The translations under genes were made by a program, and so were the position numbers. A DNA stretch of 64,000 nucleotides from Galbitalea sp. SE-J8. Lineage in GTDB: Bacteria; Actinomycetota; Actinomycetes; Actinomycetales; Microbacteriaceae. The stretch spans positions 62,001-126,000 of the forward strand of contig NZ_JAUASV010000005.1 in assembly GCF_030345695.1 (NCBI RefSeq). Reading direction: 5' to 3'. Shown here one piece after another: positions 32,165-40,029 of this stretch; within the stretch, counting starts at the first letter, position 1; the number at the start of each line of letters is the position of its first letter. The notes under the pieces were generated by a model that saw only the letters and a program-made list of their open reading frames with translations, was not told where the DNA came from and made no database searches.

Positions 32165-33232
32165 GTGGCGGACAACCACCAGAACGACATCGACCTCGCG
32201 ACCGCTGCGGAGCAGTCGTCGGAGGAGGACGAGGCCCAGGAGGGCGACACCCTCGCCGCCGAGGAGCGCAGCGTCGACTCGGCCGAGCACCGCGCCCTGC
32301 ACGTCGAGGACGAGTCGGCGGATGACGCCGGCGACCTCCAGGGACTGCTCGACGCGCTCGACGCGGCCGTCGACACCGAGGCGGATGCCGTCGTCGACGA
32401 CGCCCTGGACATCGACTCGGACGACGAGTCGGAGGCCGCCGCGGAGGCGACCGACGACGAGGAGGACGACGGAGACGAGGAGGACGACGACGTGACGCCC
32501 TACGACGGCCCGGACGTCAACGGTCCCGATGACCGTCCGACCGAGTACACCGACCCGGCCGACATCGTCGAGGCGGAGATCGAGGCGGAGGAGGCCGTCG
32601 AGGTCGACCCGTACGAGGAGTTCAAGCTCGAGCTGCGCGGCAAGCCGGGCAAGTGGTACGTCATCCACTCCTATGCGGGCTTCGAGAAGCGCGTGAAGCA
32701 GAACATCGAGAACCGCAAGGTCTCGATGTCGATGGAGGACTACGTCTTCGAGGTGCAGGTGCCGATGGAGGACGTGGTCGAGATCAAGAACGGCCAGCGC
32801 AAGCTCGTCAACCGGGTGCGCATCCCGGGCTACGTGCTCGTGCGGATGGACCTCAACGAGGACAGCTGGTCGGTCGTGCGTCACACCCCCGGCGTGACGG
32901 GCTTCGTCGGCAACTCGCACAACCCGACGCCGCTGCGCTTCGACGAGGCGTTCAGCATGCTCAAGAGCCTCGTGCAGGTCGTCGAGGCCCCGGCCGCGAA
33001 GAGCGCCGCGGGCGGCGCGGCCTCGAAGGGCAAGGCGGTCAGCCGCTCGATCCCGGCCGAGGTCGACTTCGAGATCGGCGAGACGATCACGATCAAGGAG
33101 GGCTCGTTCGCGGGTCTTCCGGGCACGATCAACGAGATCAAGCCGGAGAGCGGCAAGCTCACGGTGCTCGTGTCGTTGTTCGAGCGCGAGACGCCGGTCG
33201 AGCTGTCGTTCGACCAGGTCACGAAGCTCTGA
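32165..33232 (+). CDS. nusG: Transcription termination/antitermination factor NusG with long acidic N-terminus
   Basis: A 355-aa NusG. The NGN domain begins near residue 163 (KWYVIHSYAGFEKRVKQNIE), with VPMEDVVEIKNGQRK and RVRIPGYVLVRMDLNEDSWS, and ends in HTPGVTGFVG. The KOW domain follows (EIGETITIKEGSFAGLPGTI to ELSFDQVTKL). NusG contacts RNA polymerase and couples it to Rho or ribosomes. The N-terminal 160 residues are an Asp/Glu-rich, disordered extension (for example DEEDDGDEEDDD), longer than the 40-90 residues often seen in actinobacteria. The start could be ATG 32156 or GTG 32165; I prefer the GTG, which has GGAATGAGA just before it. Confidence 0.95.
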   Translation: MADNHQNDIDLATAAEQSSEEDEAQEGDTLAAEERSVDSAEHRALHVEDESADDAGDLQGLLDALDAAVDTEADAVVDDALDIDSDDESEAAAEATDDEEDDGDEEDDDVTPYDGPDVNGPDDRPTEYTDPADIVEAEIEAEEAVEVDPYEEFKLELRGKPGKWYVIHSYAGFEKRVKQNIENRKVSMSMEDYVFEVQVPMEDVVEIKNGQRKLVNRVRIPGYVLVRMDLNEDSWSVVRHTPGVTGFVGNSHNPTPLRFDEAFSMLKSLVQVVEAPAAKSAAGGAASKGKAVSRSIPAEVDFEIGETITIKEGSFAGLPGTINEIKPESGKLTVLVSLFERETPVELSFDQVTKL

Positions 33233-33241
33233 CCCGCTCCG

Positions 33242-33343
33242 CTGGTCGAGGAGCGCACCCGCTCCGCTGGTCGAGGAGCGCACCTCCTCCGCTGGTCGAG
33301 GAGCGCACGAGCGTAGCGAGTACGCGTCTCGAGACCACAGCAC
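33242..33343. repeat. Tandem CTGGTCGAGGAGCGCAC repeats plus inverted tail
   Basis: CTGGTCGAGGAGCGCAC occurs at 33242-33258, 33267-33283 and 33292-33308 with a strict 25-bp period. It is followed by CGAGCGTAGCGAGTACGCG and then GTCTCGAGACCA near 33326-33337, which reverses GGTCGAG. This sequence type is a familiar dispersed intergenic repeat of Microbacteriaceae, here amplified three times. Confidence 0.8.
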
Positions 33344-33352
33344 GCATTGCCC

Positions 33353-33386
33353 CGAAGCGGGCGGCACCCCGGTGCCGCCCGCTTCG
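33353..33386 (+). terminator. Terminator hairpin after secE-nusG
   Basis: CGAAGCGGGCGGCACC (33353-33368) pairs perfectly with GGTGCCGCCCGCTTCG (33371-33386) over 16 bp with a two-base centre, followed by TCGTC. It is a strong intrinsic-type stem that probably ends the secE-nusG transcript. Confidence 0.75.
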
Positions 33387-33426
33387 TCGTCCAAACGGAT
33401 GCCGTCAGCCGGCCCGTCGACGCACC

Positions 33427-33630
33427 TCACGCCGAGCGGCGCCGACCGTCCTGCGCACGCGGAATGAACATCGCGAGGTCGAGCCCCTCGAGCAGGTCTC
33501 CCGGCTCGACGCCGAGCGCGGCAGCGATGCGCACGAGCGAGTGCACGTTCGGCATCCCGCGTCCGCCCTCGTAGGCGCGGATGTTCGACGAGTCGATGTC
33601 TGTCGCGGCGGCGAGCTGTCGTCCGACTGA
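33427..33630 (-). pseudogene. N-terminally truncated XRE-family regulator
   Basis: On the minus strand the last 67 codons encode QLAAATDIDSSNIRAYEGGR and then NVHSLVRIAAALGVEPGDLL and GLDLAMFIPRAQDGRRRSA. This is the second half of an XRE helix-turn-helix domain plus a short tail. The first helices and any start codon are missing: upstream the frame runs into the vapBC promoter region (33640-33675). The gene appears to have been cut when the toxin-antitoxin pair arrived, or by a deletion at that point. Confidence 0.65.
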
Positions 33631-33639
33631 CGGCCAGCC

Positions 33640-33669
33640 GGTGGTACACCGCGCCCGCGGTGGTACACT
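33640..33669 (+). promoter_or_regulatory. Paired operator-like repeats upstream of vapBC
   Basis: GGTGGTACAC occurs at 33640-33649 and 33659-33668, 19 bases apart. Each is itself a short dyad (GGTG-GTA-CAC). They sit 7-36 bases before the antitoxin ATG, the expected place for VapB(C) autoregulation. Confidence 0.65.
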
Positions 33670-33675
33670 CGGTCG

Positions 33676-33939
33676 ATGCCGACCACCCGCCCGCGCTACC
33701 AGATCACCGAGACGGATGAGGTGGCGCGCGCCCTCGACGCGGCCGAGCGCCGGTGGCCCGGTGAGCCGCGATCGCGCCTGCTCGTGCGCCTCGTCATCGA
33801 GAACGGCGCCCGCGTCGCCGAGCTGACCGAGGAGGAGGCCGCTCGTCGCGCTGCCGCCGTCGACTCGCTTGCGGGCAGTTTCGCCGGGGTCTACCCCGAG
33901 GGCTATCTCGAGGAGCTCCGTTCCGACTGGCCCGAGTGA
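33676..33939 (+). CDS. VapB-type antitoxin
   Basis: An 87-aa acidic protein. The N-terminal strand and helix (PRYQITETDEVARALDAAER, then PGEPRSRLLVRLVIENGARV) look like a short DNA-binding antitoxin domain. The C-terminal part (LAGSFAGVYPEGYLEELRSD) would wrap the toxin. It starts at ATG 33676, directly behind two operator-like repeats, and a PIN-domain toxin gene follows ten bases after its stop. The antitoxin would neutralise the toxin and repress the operon. The pair is wedged between nusG and rplK, which are normally adjacent, so it is probably an insertion. Confidence 0.8.
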   Translation: MPTTRPRYQITETDEVARALDAAERRWPGEPRSRLLVRLVIENGARVAELTEEEAARRAAAVDSLAGSFAGVYPEGYLEELRSDWPE

Positions 33940-33949
33940 GCGGGCCGAC

Positions 33950-34342
33950 GTGATCGTGCTCGACGCGAGCGTGATGATCGCCGCACTCGATCGGACGGAT
34001 GCCCATTTCCGCCGGGCGAAAGCCATCCTCCGCAGCGCCGGCCGTGAGCGTCTCGTGGCTCATCGGATCACGCTCGCCGAGGTGCTTGTGCGCCCAGCGG
34101 GCGCGGGCAAGGACGATGCCGTCGCCTCGGCTCTCGACGCGATGGGAGTCGGACGACTGGACGAGCCCGACGATCCGCGCGTGCTGGCGCAGCTTCGCGC
34201 GCGCCATGGGCTGAAGATGCCGGACTGTTGCGTGCTTCACGCCGCGCTGCGTGACGGCGCCCGGCTGGCGACCTTCGACGAGCGGCTCGCAGGAGCCGCC
34301 CGTGCGGAGGGCGTGGCGGTGGTGCGTCGCGCCGGCGACTGA
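33950..34342 (+). CDS. VapC-type PIN-domain ribonuclease toxin
   Basis: A 130-aa PIN toxin. Catalytic acids are in place: Asp in [20 protein letters not shown], Glu in [14 protein letters not shown], Asp in [14 protein letters not shown], and a last Asp in [15 protein letters not shown] toxins cleave tRNA or rRNA when the antitoxin is degraded. Start is GTG at 33950, ten bases after vapB; the frame is open further upstream inside vapB but without a better start. In contrast to the pair at 16 kb, this toxin is intact. Confidence 0.85.
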   Translation: MIVLDASVMIAALDRTDAHFRRAKAILRSAGRERLVAHRITLAEVLVRPAGAGKDDAVASALDAMGVGRLDEPDDPRVLAQLRARHGLKMPDCCVLHAALRDGARLATFDERLAGAARAEGVAVVRRAGD

Positions 34343-34494
34343 CCGGTCACCGCACTGGCGGGCAACCCCACCATCCGCGTATCATGAACAGGTTGTCCGG
34401 GCGCTGGCGTGCCCGCGCGCAGCACCACCGCATCCGGGAGTCGCCCGGATGTCGGGAGCGCGTCCGCAGGACGCACGACAGAAGGGAGCGCTTC

Positions 34495-34926
34495 ATGGCG
34501 CCCAAGAAGAAGGTGACGGGGCTCATCAAGCTCCAGATCCAGGCCGGTGCGGCCAACCCCGCTCCGCCGATCGGACCGGCTCTCGGTCAGCACGGCGTGA
34601 ACATCATGGAGTTCTGCAAGGCGTACAACGCCGCGACCGAGTCGCAGCGCGGCAACGTCATCCCGGTGGAGATCACCGTCTACGAGGACCGTTCGTTCAC
34701 GTTCGTCCTGAAGACCCCGCCGGCGGCCGAGCTCATCAAGAAGGCCGCGGGCGTCGCCAAGGGCTCGTCCACGCCGCACACGGTCAAGGTCGCGAAGCTC
34801 ACGCGTGAGCAGGTCCGCGCCATCGCCGAGCAGAAGCAGGTCGACCTCAACGCGAACGACATCGAGGCGGCCGAGAAGATCATCGCGGGCACCGCCCGCT
34901 CGATGGGGATCACGGTGGAGGCGTAA
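34495..34926 (+). CDS. rplK: 50S ribosomal protein L11
   Basis: A 143-aa ribosomal protein that binds 23S rRNA at the GTPase centre. Signature regions: [40 protein letters not shown] and the C-terminal RNA-binding part [20 protein letters not shown]. The ATG at 34495 follows AGAAGGGAG by about five bases. It is separated from rplA by two bases, so both are co-translated. The 150-bp leader upstream of the gene holds a GC-rich hairpin-forming stretch (CCGGGAGTCGCCCGG type). Confidence 0.98.
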   Translation: MAPKKKVTGLIKLQIQAGAANPAPPIGPALGQHGVNIMEFCKAYNAATESQRGNVIPVEITVYEDRSFTFVLKTPPAAELIKKAAGVAKGSSTPHTVKVAKLTREQVRAIAEQKQVDLNANDIEAAEKIIAGTARSMGITVEA

Positions 34927-34928
34927 TC

Positions 34929-35621
34929 ATGGCGACCAAGTCCAAGGCATACCGCACCGCCGCCGAGAAGATCGAGGACGGCAGGTTCTACACGACGGCC
35001 GAGGCGGTCGACCTCGCGAAGGTCACCGGTTCGGCGAAGTTCGACTCGACCGTCGAGGTCGCGCTCAAGCTCGGCGTCGACCCCCGCAAGGCGGACCAGA
35101 TGGTGCGCGGCACCGTCATCCTCCCGCACGGCACGGGCAAGACCGCTCGCGTCATCGTGTTCGCGACGGGTGCGGCGGCCGAGGCCGCGATCGCGGCCGG
35201 AGCGGATGAGGTCGGCGGCGCCGAGCTCATCGAGAAGGTCGCGGGCGGGTACACGTCGTTCGACGCGGCCGTCTCCACCCCGGAGCTCATGGGCCAGGTC
35301 GGCCGACTCGGCAAGGTGCTCGGCCCGCGCGGTCTCATGCCCAACCCGAAGACCGGCACGGTCACCCCGAACCCGGCCAAGGCCGTCGAGGAGATCAAGG
35401 GCGGCAAGATCGAGTTCCGCGTCGACAAGCACGCCAACGTGCACTTCGTCGCGGGCAAGGCCTCGTTCTCGCCGGAGCAGCTCAACGAGAACCTCAAGGC
35501 GGCGATCGACGAGATCGTGCGCGTGAAGCCGTCGAGCTCGAAGGGCCGCTACATCACGAAGGCGACCGTCTCGACGACGTTCGGCCCCGGCATCCCGGTG
35601 GATGTCGCGACCCTCGCCTGA
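34929..35621 (+). CDS. rplA: 50S ribosomal protein L1
   Basis: A 230-aa protein of the L1 stalk. It shows [50 protein letters not shown] and [17 protein letters not shown], all classical L1 segments. It starts two bases after rplK and ends before a strong terminator at 35687-35721. L1 usually also binds its own mRNA and represses the rplK-rplA operon. Confidence 0.98.
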   Translation: MATKSKAYRTAAEKIEDGRFYTTAEAVDLAKVTGSAKFDSTVEVALKLGVDPRKADQMVRGTVILPHGTGKTARVIVFATGAAAEAAIAAGADEVGGAELIEKVAGGYTSFDAAVSTPELMGQVGRLGKVLGPRGLMPNPKTGTVTPNPAKAVEEIKGGKIEFRVDKHANVHFVAGKASFSPEQLNENLKAAIDEIVRVKPSSSKGRYITKATVSTTFGPGIPVDVATLA

Positions 35622-35686
35622 GCGCTTCGAGACGGCCGTAACCGGCCTCCTCGGCGGGTTCCTCAGCCCGGCGAACGCCTCACGAA

Positions 35687-35721
35687 ACGAAGGCTCCGCG
35701 CAGCACGCGCGGAGCCTTCGT
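35687..35721. terminator. Terminator hairpin after rplA
   Basis: ACGAAGGCTCCGCGC (35687-35701) and GCGCGGAGCCTTCGT (35707-35721) form a perfect 15-bp stem with loop AGCAC. It lies between convergent rplA and the oxidoreductase gene and may serve both strands. Confidence 0.85.
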
Positions 35722-35762
35722 CGTTCCGGACGCGACCCCCATCACGTCCGGCTCGCGAGGGC

Positions 35763-36725
35763 TCAGCCGTCGCAGACCTTGAGCACGATCTTGCCGCGCG
35801 TGTGCCCCGTCTCGAGCGCCGTGTGCGCTGCCGCAGCGTCGTCGAGGTCGAAGACCTGATCGACGTAGACCCGCACGTCGCCCGACTGCAGCAGCCGCGA
35901 GACGACCGCGAGCGTCGATCCGTCGGGGGTGTACTTGAACGTCGTGGCGCGCACGCCCGCGGCGGCGGCGTCGTCGATGAGACTCGGCCAGCTGCCGGTC
36001 GGGGCGTTGATGAGCAGCCCGCCGGGCCGCAGCACGCGGAGCGATCGGGTGCCGGTCTCATCCGCGGTGTTGCCGACGAGATCGATGACGACGTCGACGT
36101 TCGAGACGGCGTCCTCGAACCGGTCGACGGAGTGGTCGACGACCTCGGCCGCGCCGAGCTCGCGCAACCAGCCGACGTTGCGCGTCGAGGCGGTCGCGAT
36201 GACGTACGCACCGAAGTACTGGGCGAACTGCACGGCGAAATGACCGACCCCGCCCGCCCCGGCGTGGATCAGGATGCGCTGGCCCTCGTGCGCCTTCGCG
36301 ATCTCGACGACCATGCCCCACGCGGTGAGCGCGGCGAGCGGGACCCCCGCCGCCTCGACGTGCGAGAGCGCGGCCGGCTTGCGCGTGAGGTGGAGAGCGG
36401 ATGCCGTGACGTACTCCGCGTAGCTTCCCGCCGAGCGCGGCACGGGCGTGATGCCGTAGACCTCGTCGCCCGGCTTGATCGGGTGCGCCTCGTAGGGCGA
36501 CTCGACGACGATCCCGCTGAACTCGTTGCCGAGGATCGCCGGATAGGCGAGCGACGCCGCGACGCCCTTGCCCGAACGCGTCTTCGCGTCGATCGGGTTC
36601 ACGCCCGCGGCGACGACCTTGACGAGGAACTCGGCATTGACCTTCGCGGGGAGTGGTCGCTCGGCGACGGTCAACGCGTCCGGTCCGCCCGCGCCTTCGA
36701 TGACGACGGCCCGCATGGTGCCCAT
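35763..36725 (-). CDS. NADP-dependent quinone-oxidoreductase-like MDR protein
   Basis: A 320-aa medium-chain dehydrogenase/reductase. The N-terminal GroES-like domain (RPLPAKVNAEFLVKVVAAGV, NPIDAKTRSG, AILGNEFSGIV) lacks the Cys ligands of zinc enzymes, as in QOR-type members. The Rossmann part has LIHAGAGGVGHFAVQFAQYF. It would reduce quinones or enones with NADPH. Start is ATG 36725 with AAGGG six bases upstream; an ATG at 36716 is also in frame. It is divergent from the Pr6Pr-type gene, and a perfect palindrome lies between them. Confidence 0.85.
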   Translation of the reverse strand: MGTMRAVVIEGAGGPDALTVAERPLPAKVNAEFLVKVVAAGVNPIDAKTRSGKGVAASLAYPAILGNEFSGIVVESPYEAHPIKPGDEVYGITPVPRSAGSYAEYVTASALHLTRKPAALSHVEAAGVPLAALTAWGMVVEIAKAHEGQRILIHAGAGGVGHFAVQFAQYFGAYVIATASTRNVGWLRELGAAEVVDHSVDRFEDAVSNVDVVIDLVGNTADETGTRSLRVLRPGGLLINAPTGSWPSLIDDAAAAGVRATTFKYTPDGSTLAVVSRLLQSGDVRVYVDQVFDLDDAAAAHTALETGHTRGKIVLKVCDG

Positions 36726-36736
36726 TGCAACCCTTC

Positions 36737-36751
36737 CTGGTCGACGACCAG
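36737..36751. promoter_or_regulatory. Perfect 15-bp palindrome between divergent genes
   Basis: CTGGTCG-A-CGACCAG at 36737-36751, 11 bases upstream of the oxidoreductase ATG. This is a typical operator for a dimeric repressor (TetR or MarR class). No regulator gene adjoins, so it may respond to one encoded elsewhere. Confidence 0.6.
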
Positions 36752-36829
36752 TCAACGCAGGCAATGATTCGGCGCTGTTACGAGGGTGTCACCTCGGTGG
36801 AAACTATGCGGACCGTAGGATGCGGGGTC

Positions 36830-37453
36830 ATGGGACAGGGCGTCGGCGCGATCCGGCTGATCGCGGCGATCGCATCCGCCACGGCCGTCGTGGTCACGGC
36901 CCACGGCTCGCTCGATGCGGGCCGGTTCGTGCTCGTGAACTTCTTCGGGTGTTTCACCGTGCAGGGCAACCTGATCTGCGTCGCCGTGTTCGCGGCGGCC
37001 GGCATCGCCGGCCTGACGGGCGGGCGCCAGGGCACCGTGCTCGTGTTCGCGCGGGCCGCCGCGACGGTGTACATCGTGATCGTCGGGCTCGTCTACAACA
37101 CCCTGCTGACCGGAGTCGACGTGGGAACGGTCGTGCCGTGGACGAACGCCGTGCTCCACGTCGTGCTGCCGGTGTACGCGGCCGTCGACTGGCTCGTCGT
37201 CGGCGACCGGCCGGCGTTGCGCTGGTCGCGCCTGCCGCTCGTGCTCGGGTATCCGATCGTCTGGGTCGCGGTGGTGCTCCTCCGCCAGGTCGCCGAGGGT
37301 GCCGGCGGATGGGTGCCCTACCCGTTCCTCAACCTCGCGCGCCTCGGCGCCGGGGTCTGGTTCTGGGTCGCGGTGATCGCCGTCGCGTTCGTTCTCGTCG
37401 GGGCGCTCGTGTGGTGGGCGAGTCGCTGGCGCGGCATCATCCGGGCGCGCTGA
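36830..37453 (+). CDS. Pr6Pr-family membrane protein
   Basis: A 207-aa protein with about six hydrophobic helices (AIRLIAAIASATAVVVTAHG, VLVNFFGCFTVQGNLICVAV, LVYNTLLTGVDVG, WTNAVLHVVLPVYAAVDWLV). The pattern TVQGNL...VYN and the HVVLPVYAAVDW segment match the Pr6Pr (FAR-17a/AIG1-like) family, whose bacterial members have no proven role. Start could be ATG 36806 or 36830; I choose 36830 because the hydrophobic region begins right after it. It is divergent from a quinone-oxidoreductase-like gene. Confidence 0.78.
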   Translation: MGQGVGAIRLIAAIASATAVVVTAHGSLDAGRFVLVNFFGCFTVQGNLICVAVFAAAGIAGLTGGRQGTVLVFARAAATVYIVIVGLVYNTLLTGVDVGTVVPWTNAVLHVVLPVYAAVDWLVVGDRPALRWSRLPLVLGYPIVWVAVVLLRQVAEGAGGWVPYPFLNLARLGAGVWFWVAVIAVAFVLVGALVWWASRWRGIIRAR

Positions 37454-37485
37454 TCCTGGCGCGCTGACCCGGGCGCTTCACGCGA

Positions 37486-37519
37486 CAGGGCGGTCCGGAG
37501 AGAGCTCCGGACCGCCCTG
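37486..37519. terminator. Bidirectional terminator hairpin
   Basis: CAGGGCGGTCCGGAG (37486-37500) and CTCCGGACCGCCCTG (37505-37519) form a perfect 15-bp stem with loop AGAG. It lies between the convergent Pr6Pr gene and the large secreted protein gene. Confidence 0.85.
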
Positions 37520-37551
37520 CCGCGATCATCGCCCGCGGATGCGGTGACCGG

Positions 37552-39156
37552 CTACTTCGTGACCTTCAGCTTGAACGTCTTCGTCGCCGCCGTGAACGTG
37601 CCCGACTCGAACACGACCTTGATCGTGTAGGTGCCCTTCTTGAGCTTGGGCAGCGTGACCGACTTCGCCTTGGTGCCCTTGAGCGACACCGACGTGAATC
37701 TGGTCGTGCTGTAGTAGACCTTCGCCGTGCCCTTCGGGCTCACCGTCGAGCCGCCCTTGCTGAGAGCGACCTTGACCTTGAGCTTGGTCTTCGCGGTGAT
37801 CTTCTTCGACGCCGGCGTGACCGTCAGCTTGGTGGTGTCCTTGGCGAGCACCTCGGCCGACGGGATCACGCCATCCGAGTGTCCCTGCGCGAACGAGGAG
37901 ACGCCGACACGGATCCTCTTGCCGACATCGCCCTTGGCGATCGTGTAGGAGCTGCCGTCGGCACCCGCGATCGGGGCGCCGTTGCGGTACCAGTGGTACG
38001 TGTACACGGCGCCGCCCACGGTGGGAGCCGACACGACCGCCTTGAGGGCCTTGCCGAACGTGGCGGTGCCGGCCAGCGTGACGACGGGCGCGTCGGGGTC
38101 GCCGAGCGCGACCGGGACCGTGCTCTCCGAGTACAGCTGCGAGCTGCCGTAGCCCACCTGGCGGACGGTGGCGGTGACGCTGAGGCTCTGGCCGAGCTGC
38201 GCGGTCGTCGGTGCGAAGGTCTGCGCGGTCGCCCCGGGGATCACGCCGTGGTCGGCGTACCACTGGTAGCTCGCGGTGACGGCGCCGGCCGGGAGGGTGG
38301 CGGTGAGCAGCGAGCCGACCTTCGGCTCACCGGTGACCGCGACCTTGCGCGGCGCGGTGAGCAGTGTCAGCGCCTTCGGCGCGGCAGCGGTCGCGGGCAG
38401 TCGGACGGCGCCGAGGTCCGTGGTGGCGCCGACGGCGACCGGGATCACGGTGTCGAAGTACTCGCTCGGGTAGCCGCTCGCCCACGCGCTGCCGCCGTAG
38501 TAGGTTCCGGGCTTGAGCCCGCCGACCACGACCGTGCCCGCGAAGTCCGAGACCCAGGTCGCCGCCACGGGGTCGTAGTGCTCGGCCGAGTAGGCGTCGC
38601 GGCCTCCCACGTACTTGCCCTGGGCGTCGTACCCGCTGTTGATCTGGGCGCTGCCGGAGTAGGTGCCCGGAGCCCCGAGCGTCACCCCGTTGACGTCCTG
38701 GATGGTGACGGACACCGCCCCCGCGTTGCGGGCGAGCGTCTGCGGGAACGTCGTGACGGATGCCGCGCCGCTCGTCACGGTGAACTGCGGGGCCATGTCG
38801 CTCCACTCGTCCGATCCGGTCGAGGTCTGCTCGGTCGAGTAGATCGCCGAGCTGGAGCTCGTCGGCGAGAACCAGAACGCGTAGCTCCCGTCGCTCAGCG
38901 TGTCGGTGAGGCTCCAGGCGCCGGACGCGTCGGTGAGCTCGTCGTCGACCCAGTACCAGTTGCCGCTCGCCGGGTCGAGCCGCTCCAGCTCGACCCACAC
39001 GCCCGTGGCCGGTGCGCCCGCGTCGAGCACGGTGCCGGTGAGAGTGACGGGCGGTGCGTCGGCTGACGCAGCGGTGGTGCCGAGGAGAGTGCCGCCGAGG
39101 GCCAGAGCCCCGGCCGCGGTGACGCCGATGAGGCGTCGTGCGTAGGTGGGTTTCAC
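37552..39156 (-). CDS. Secreted multi-domain Ig-like protein
   Basis: A 534-aa exported protein. A clear Sec signal peptide (KPTYARRLIGVTAAGALALG, then GTLLGTTAASADAP) is followed by two carboxypeptidase-regulatory/SdrD-like beta domains (VTLTGTVLDAGAPATGVWVE and VSVTIQDVNGVTLGAPGTYS). Two repeats of about 90 residues come next, of the type found in actinobacterial surface proteins (VTASYQWYADHGVIPGATAQ and VYTYHWYRNGAPIAGADGSS). A Lys/Thr-rich Ig-like C-terminal domain ends in KTFKLKVTK. There is no LPXTG or membrane anchor, so it is likely released or held by charge. The frame is open upstream, but GTG 39156 has AAGGAG eight bases before it. Adhesion or polymer binding is possible but unproven. 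Confidence 0.8.
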   Translation of the reverse strand: MKPTYARRLIGVTAAGALALGGTLLGTTAASADAPPVTLTGTVLDAGAPATGVWVELERLDPASGNWYWVDDELTDASGAWSLTDTLSDGSYAFWFSPTSSSSAIYSTEQTSTGSDEWSDMAPQFTVTSGAASVTTFPQTLARNAGAVSVTIQDVNGVTLGAPGTYSGSAQINSGYDAQGKYVGGRDAYSAEHYDPVAATWVSDFAGTVVVGGLKPGTYYGGSAWASGYPSEYFDTVIPVAVGATTDLGAVRLPATAAAPKALTLLTAPRKVAVTGEPKVGSLLTATLPAGAVTASYQWYADHGVIPGATAQTFAPTTAQLGQSLSVTATVRQVGYGSSQLYSESTVPVALGDPDAPVVTLAGTATFGKALKAVVSAPTVGGAVYTYHWYRNGAPIAGADGSSYTIAKGDVGKRIRVGVSSFAQGHSDGVIPSAEVLAKDTTKLTVTPASKKITAKTKLKVKVALSKGGSTVSPKGTAKVYYSTTRFTSVSLKGTKAKSVTLPKLKKGTYTIKVVFESGTFTAATKTFKLKVTK

Positions 39157-39305
39157 GTGCTGCTCCTTTGCAGAGGTGGACTCGGCCGCCCTGGCCAAGT
39201 CGAGACGAACTCGTCCCCACTCGTGAGCATAGACCCGCAGGGACCGCGAGGAAGACCCAATGTCGTGCGCCCGGCGCCCGGCGCCCGGCGTCCGATCCGC
39301 GCGCG

Positions 39306-39923
39306 TCAGCGACGCAGTCGGGTCAGCACGTGCTCCGCGTAGGCGAGCAGCATGTGGATCTCGTTCTCGTCGCGGTCGACCCAGCGGCACTGCGGCTCGG
39401 CGTCCACGGGCACGAAGTCGCGGTGCTGCTCCCAGACGACGAGGGTGCGCTCCGCGCCGAGCACGTACTGCTGCCACCACACCTGACGCAGGTAGGACCG
39501 CGGGATCGAGCGCCAGGCGGATGCCGTCGTCTTGATCTCGCACAGCACGAGCGTCGTGTCGTGCACGGCGACGCCGTCGGGAGTGGCGAGGTGCCGGACG
39601 TCGGCGTCGGCGTGGAACAGCAGCTCGTTCGGCGCGATGCGGTGCTCGCGCGACACCCAGCGGGCGATCTCCGGTTCGCGTGCGCGGCCGTGCGCGGTGA
39701 AGTCGTTGCCGCCGAACCCGGTGCCGAGCAGCTTGTCGACGGCCACCTGCTCGGCCGCGCGGACGCTCGTGAGGCGGGCGGCATCCGTCGCGGTGACGCC
39801 GTGGGCGCGGGCGCGCAGCCAGGCGACCCGGTCGCTCGCCGAGGCGACGACGCGCTGGGTGTGCGGACGGCGCGGGGCGACCGGCTCGTCCCACAGCGCG
39901 AGGGTGGGCTGCACGGCGGTCAC
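39306..39923 (-). CDS. YqaJ-type nuclease-domain protein
   Basis: About 205 aa. The core matches the YqaJ/lambda-exonuclease-like PD-(D/E)XK fold: an early Gly-rich region RVAWLRARAHGVTATDAARL, GRAREPEIARWV (the conserved Glu), then DGVAVHDTTLVLCEIKTTAS with the Asp and E-x-K catalytic residues, and QVWWQQYVLG. Such proteins are phage recombination exonucleases or chromosomal nucleases of unknown role; here no recombinase partner or other phage gene is nearby. GTG 39923 is the assumed start; the frame extends to 39992. Confidence 0.78.
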   Translation of the reverse strand: MTAVQPTLALWDEPVAPRRPHTQRVVASASDRVAWLRARAHGVTATDAARLTSVRAAEQVAVDKLLGTGFGGNDFTAHGRAREPEIARWVSREHRIAPNELLFHADADVRHLATPDGVAVHDTTLVLCEIKTTASAWRSIPRSYLRQVWWQQYVLGAERTLVVWEQHRDFVPVDAEPQCRWVDRDENEIHMLLAYAEHVLTRLRR

Positions 39924-40029
39924 CGCTCCATCATCGCCGCCGGCGACGACATCCGCGCGACGCCGCGCGCGTCGCAGCGACGGCCCGGCCACACAGGCCG
40001 CTCATAGGAAACTCTCAATACTGGGGAGG

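Noticed and set aside
39306-39923. Prophage remnant because of the YqaJ-type nuclease
   Set aside because: No recombinase, integrase, capsid or att-like repeat nearby; chromosomal stand-alone copies are common.
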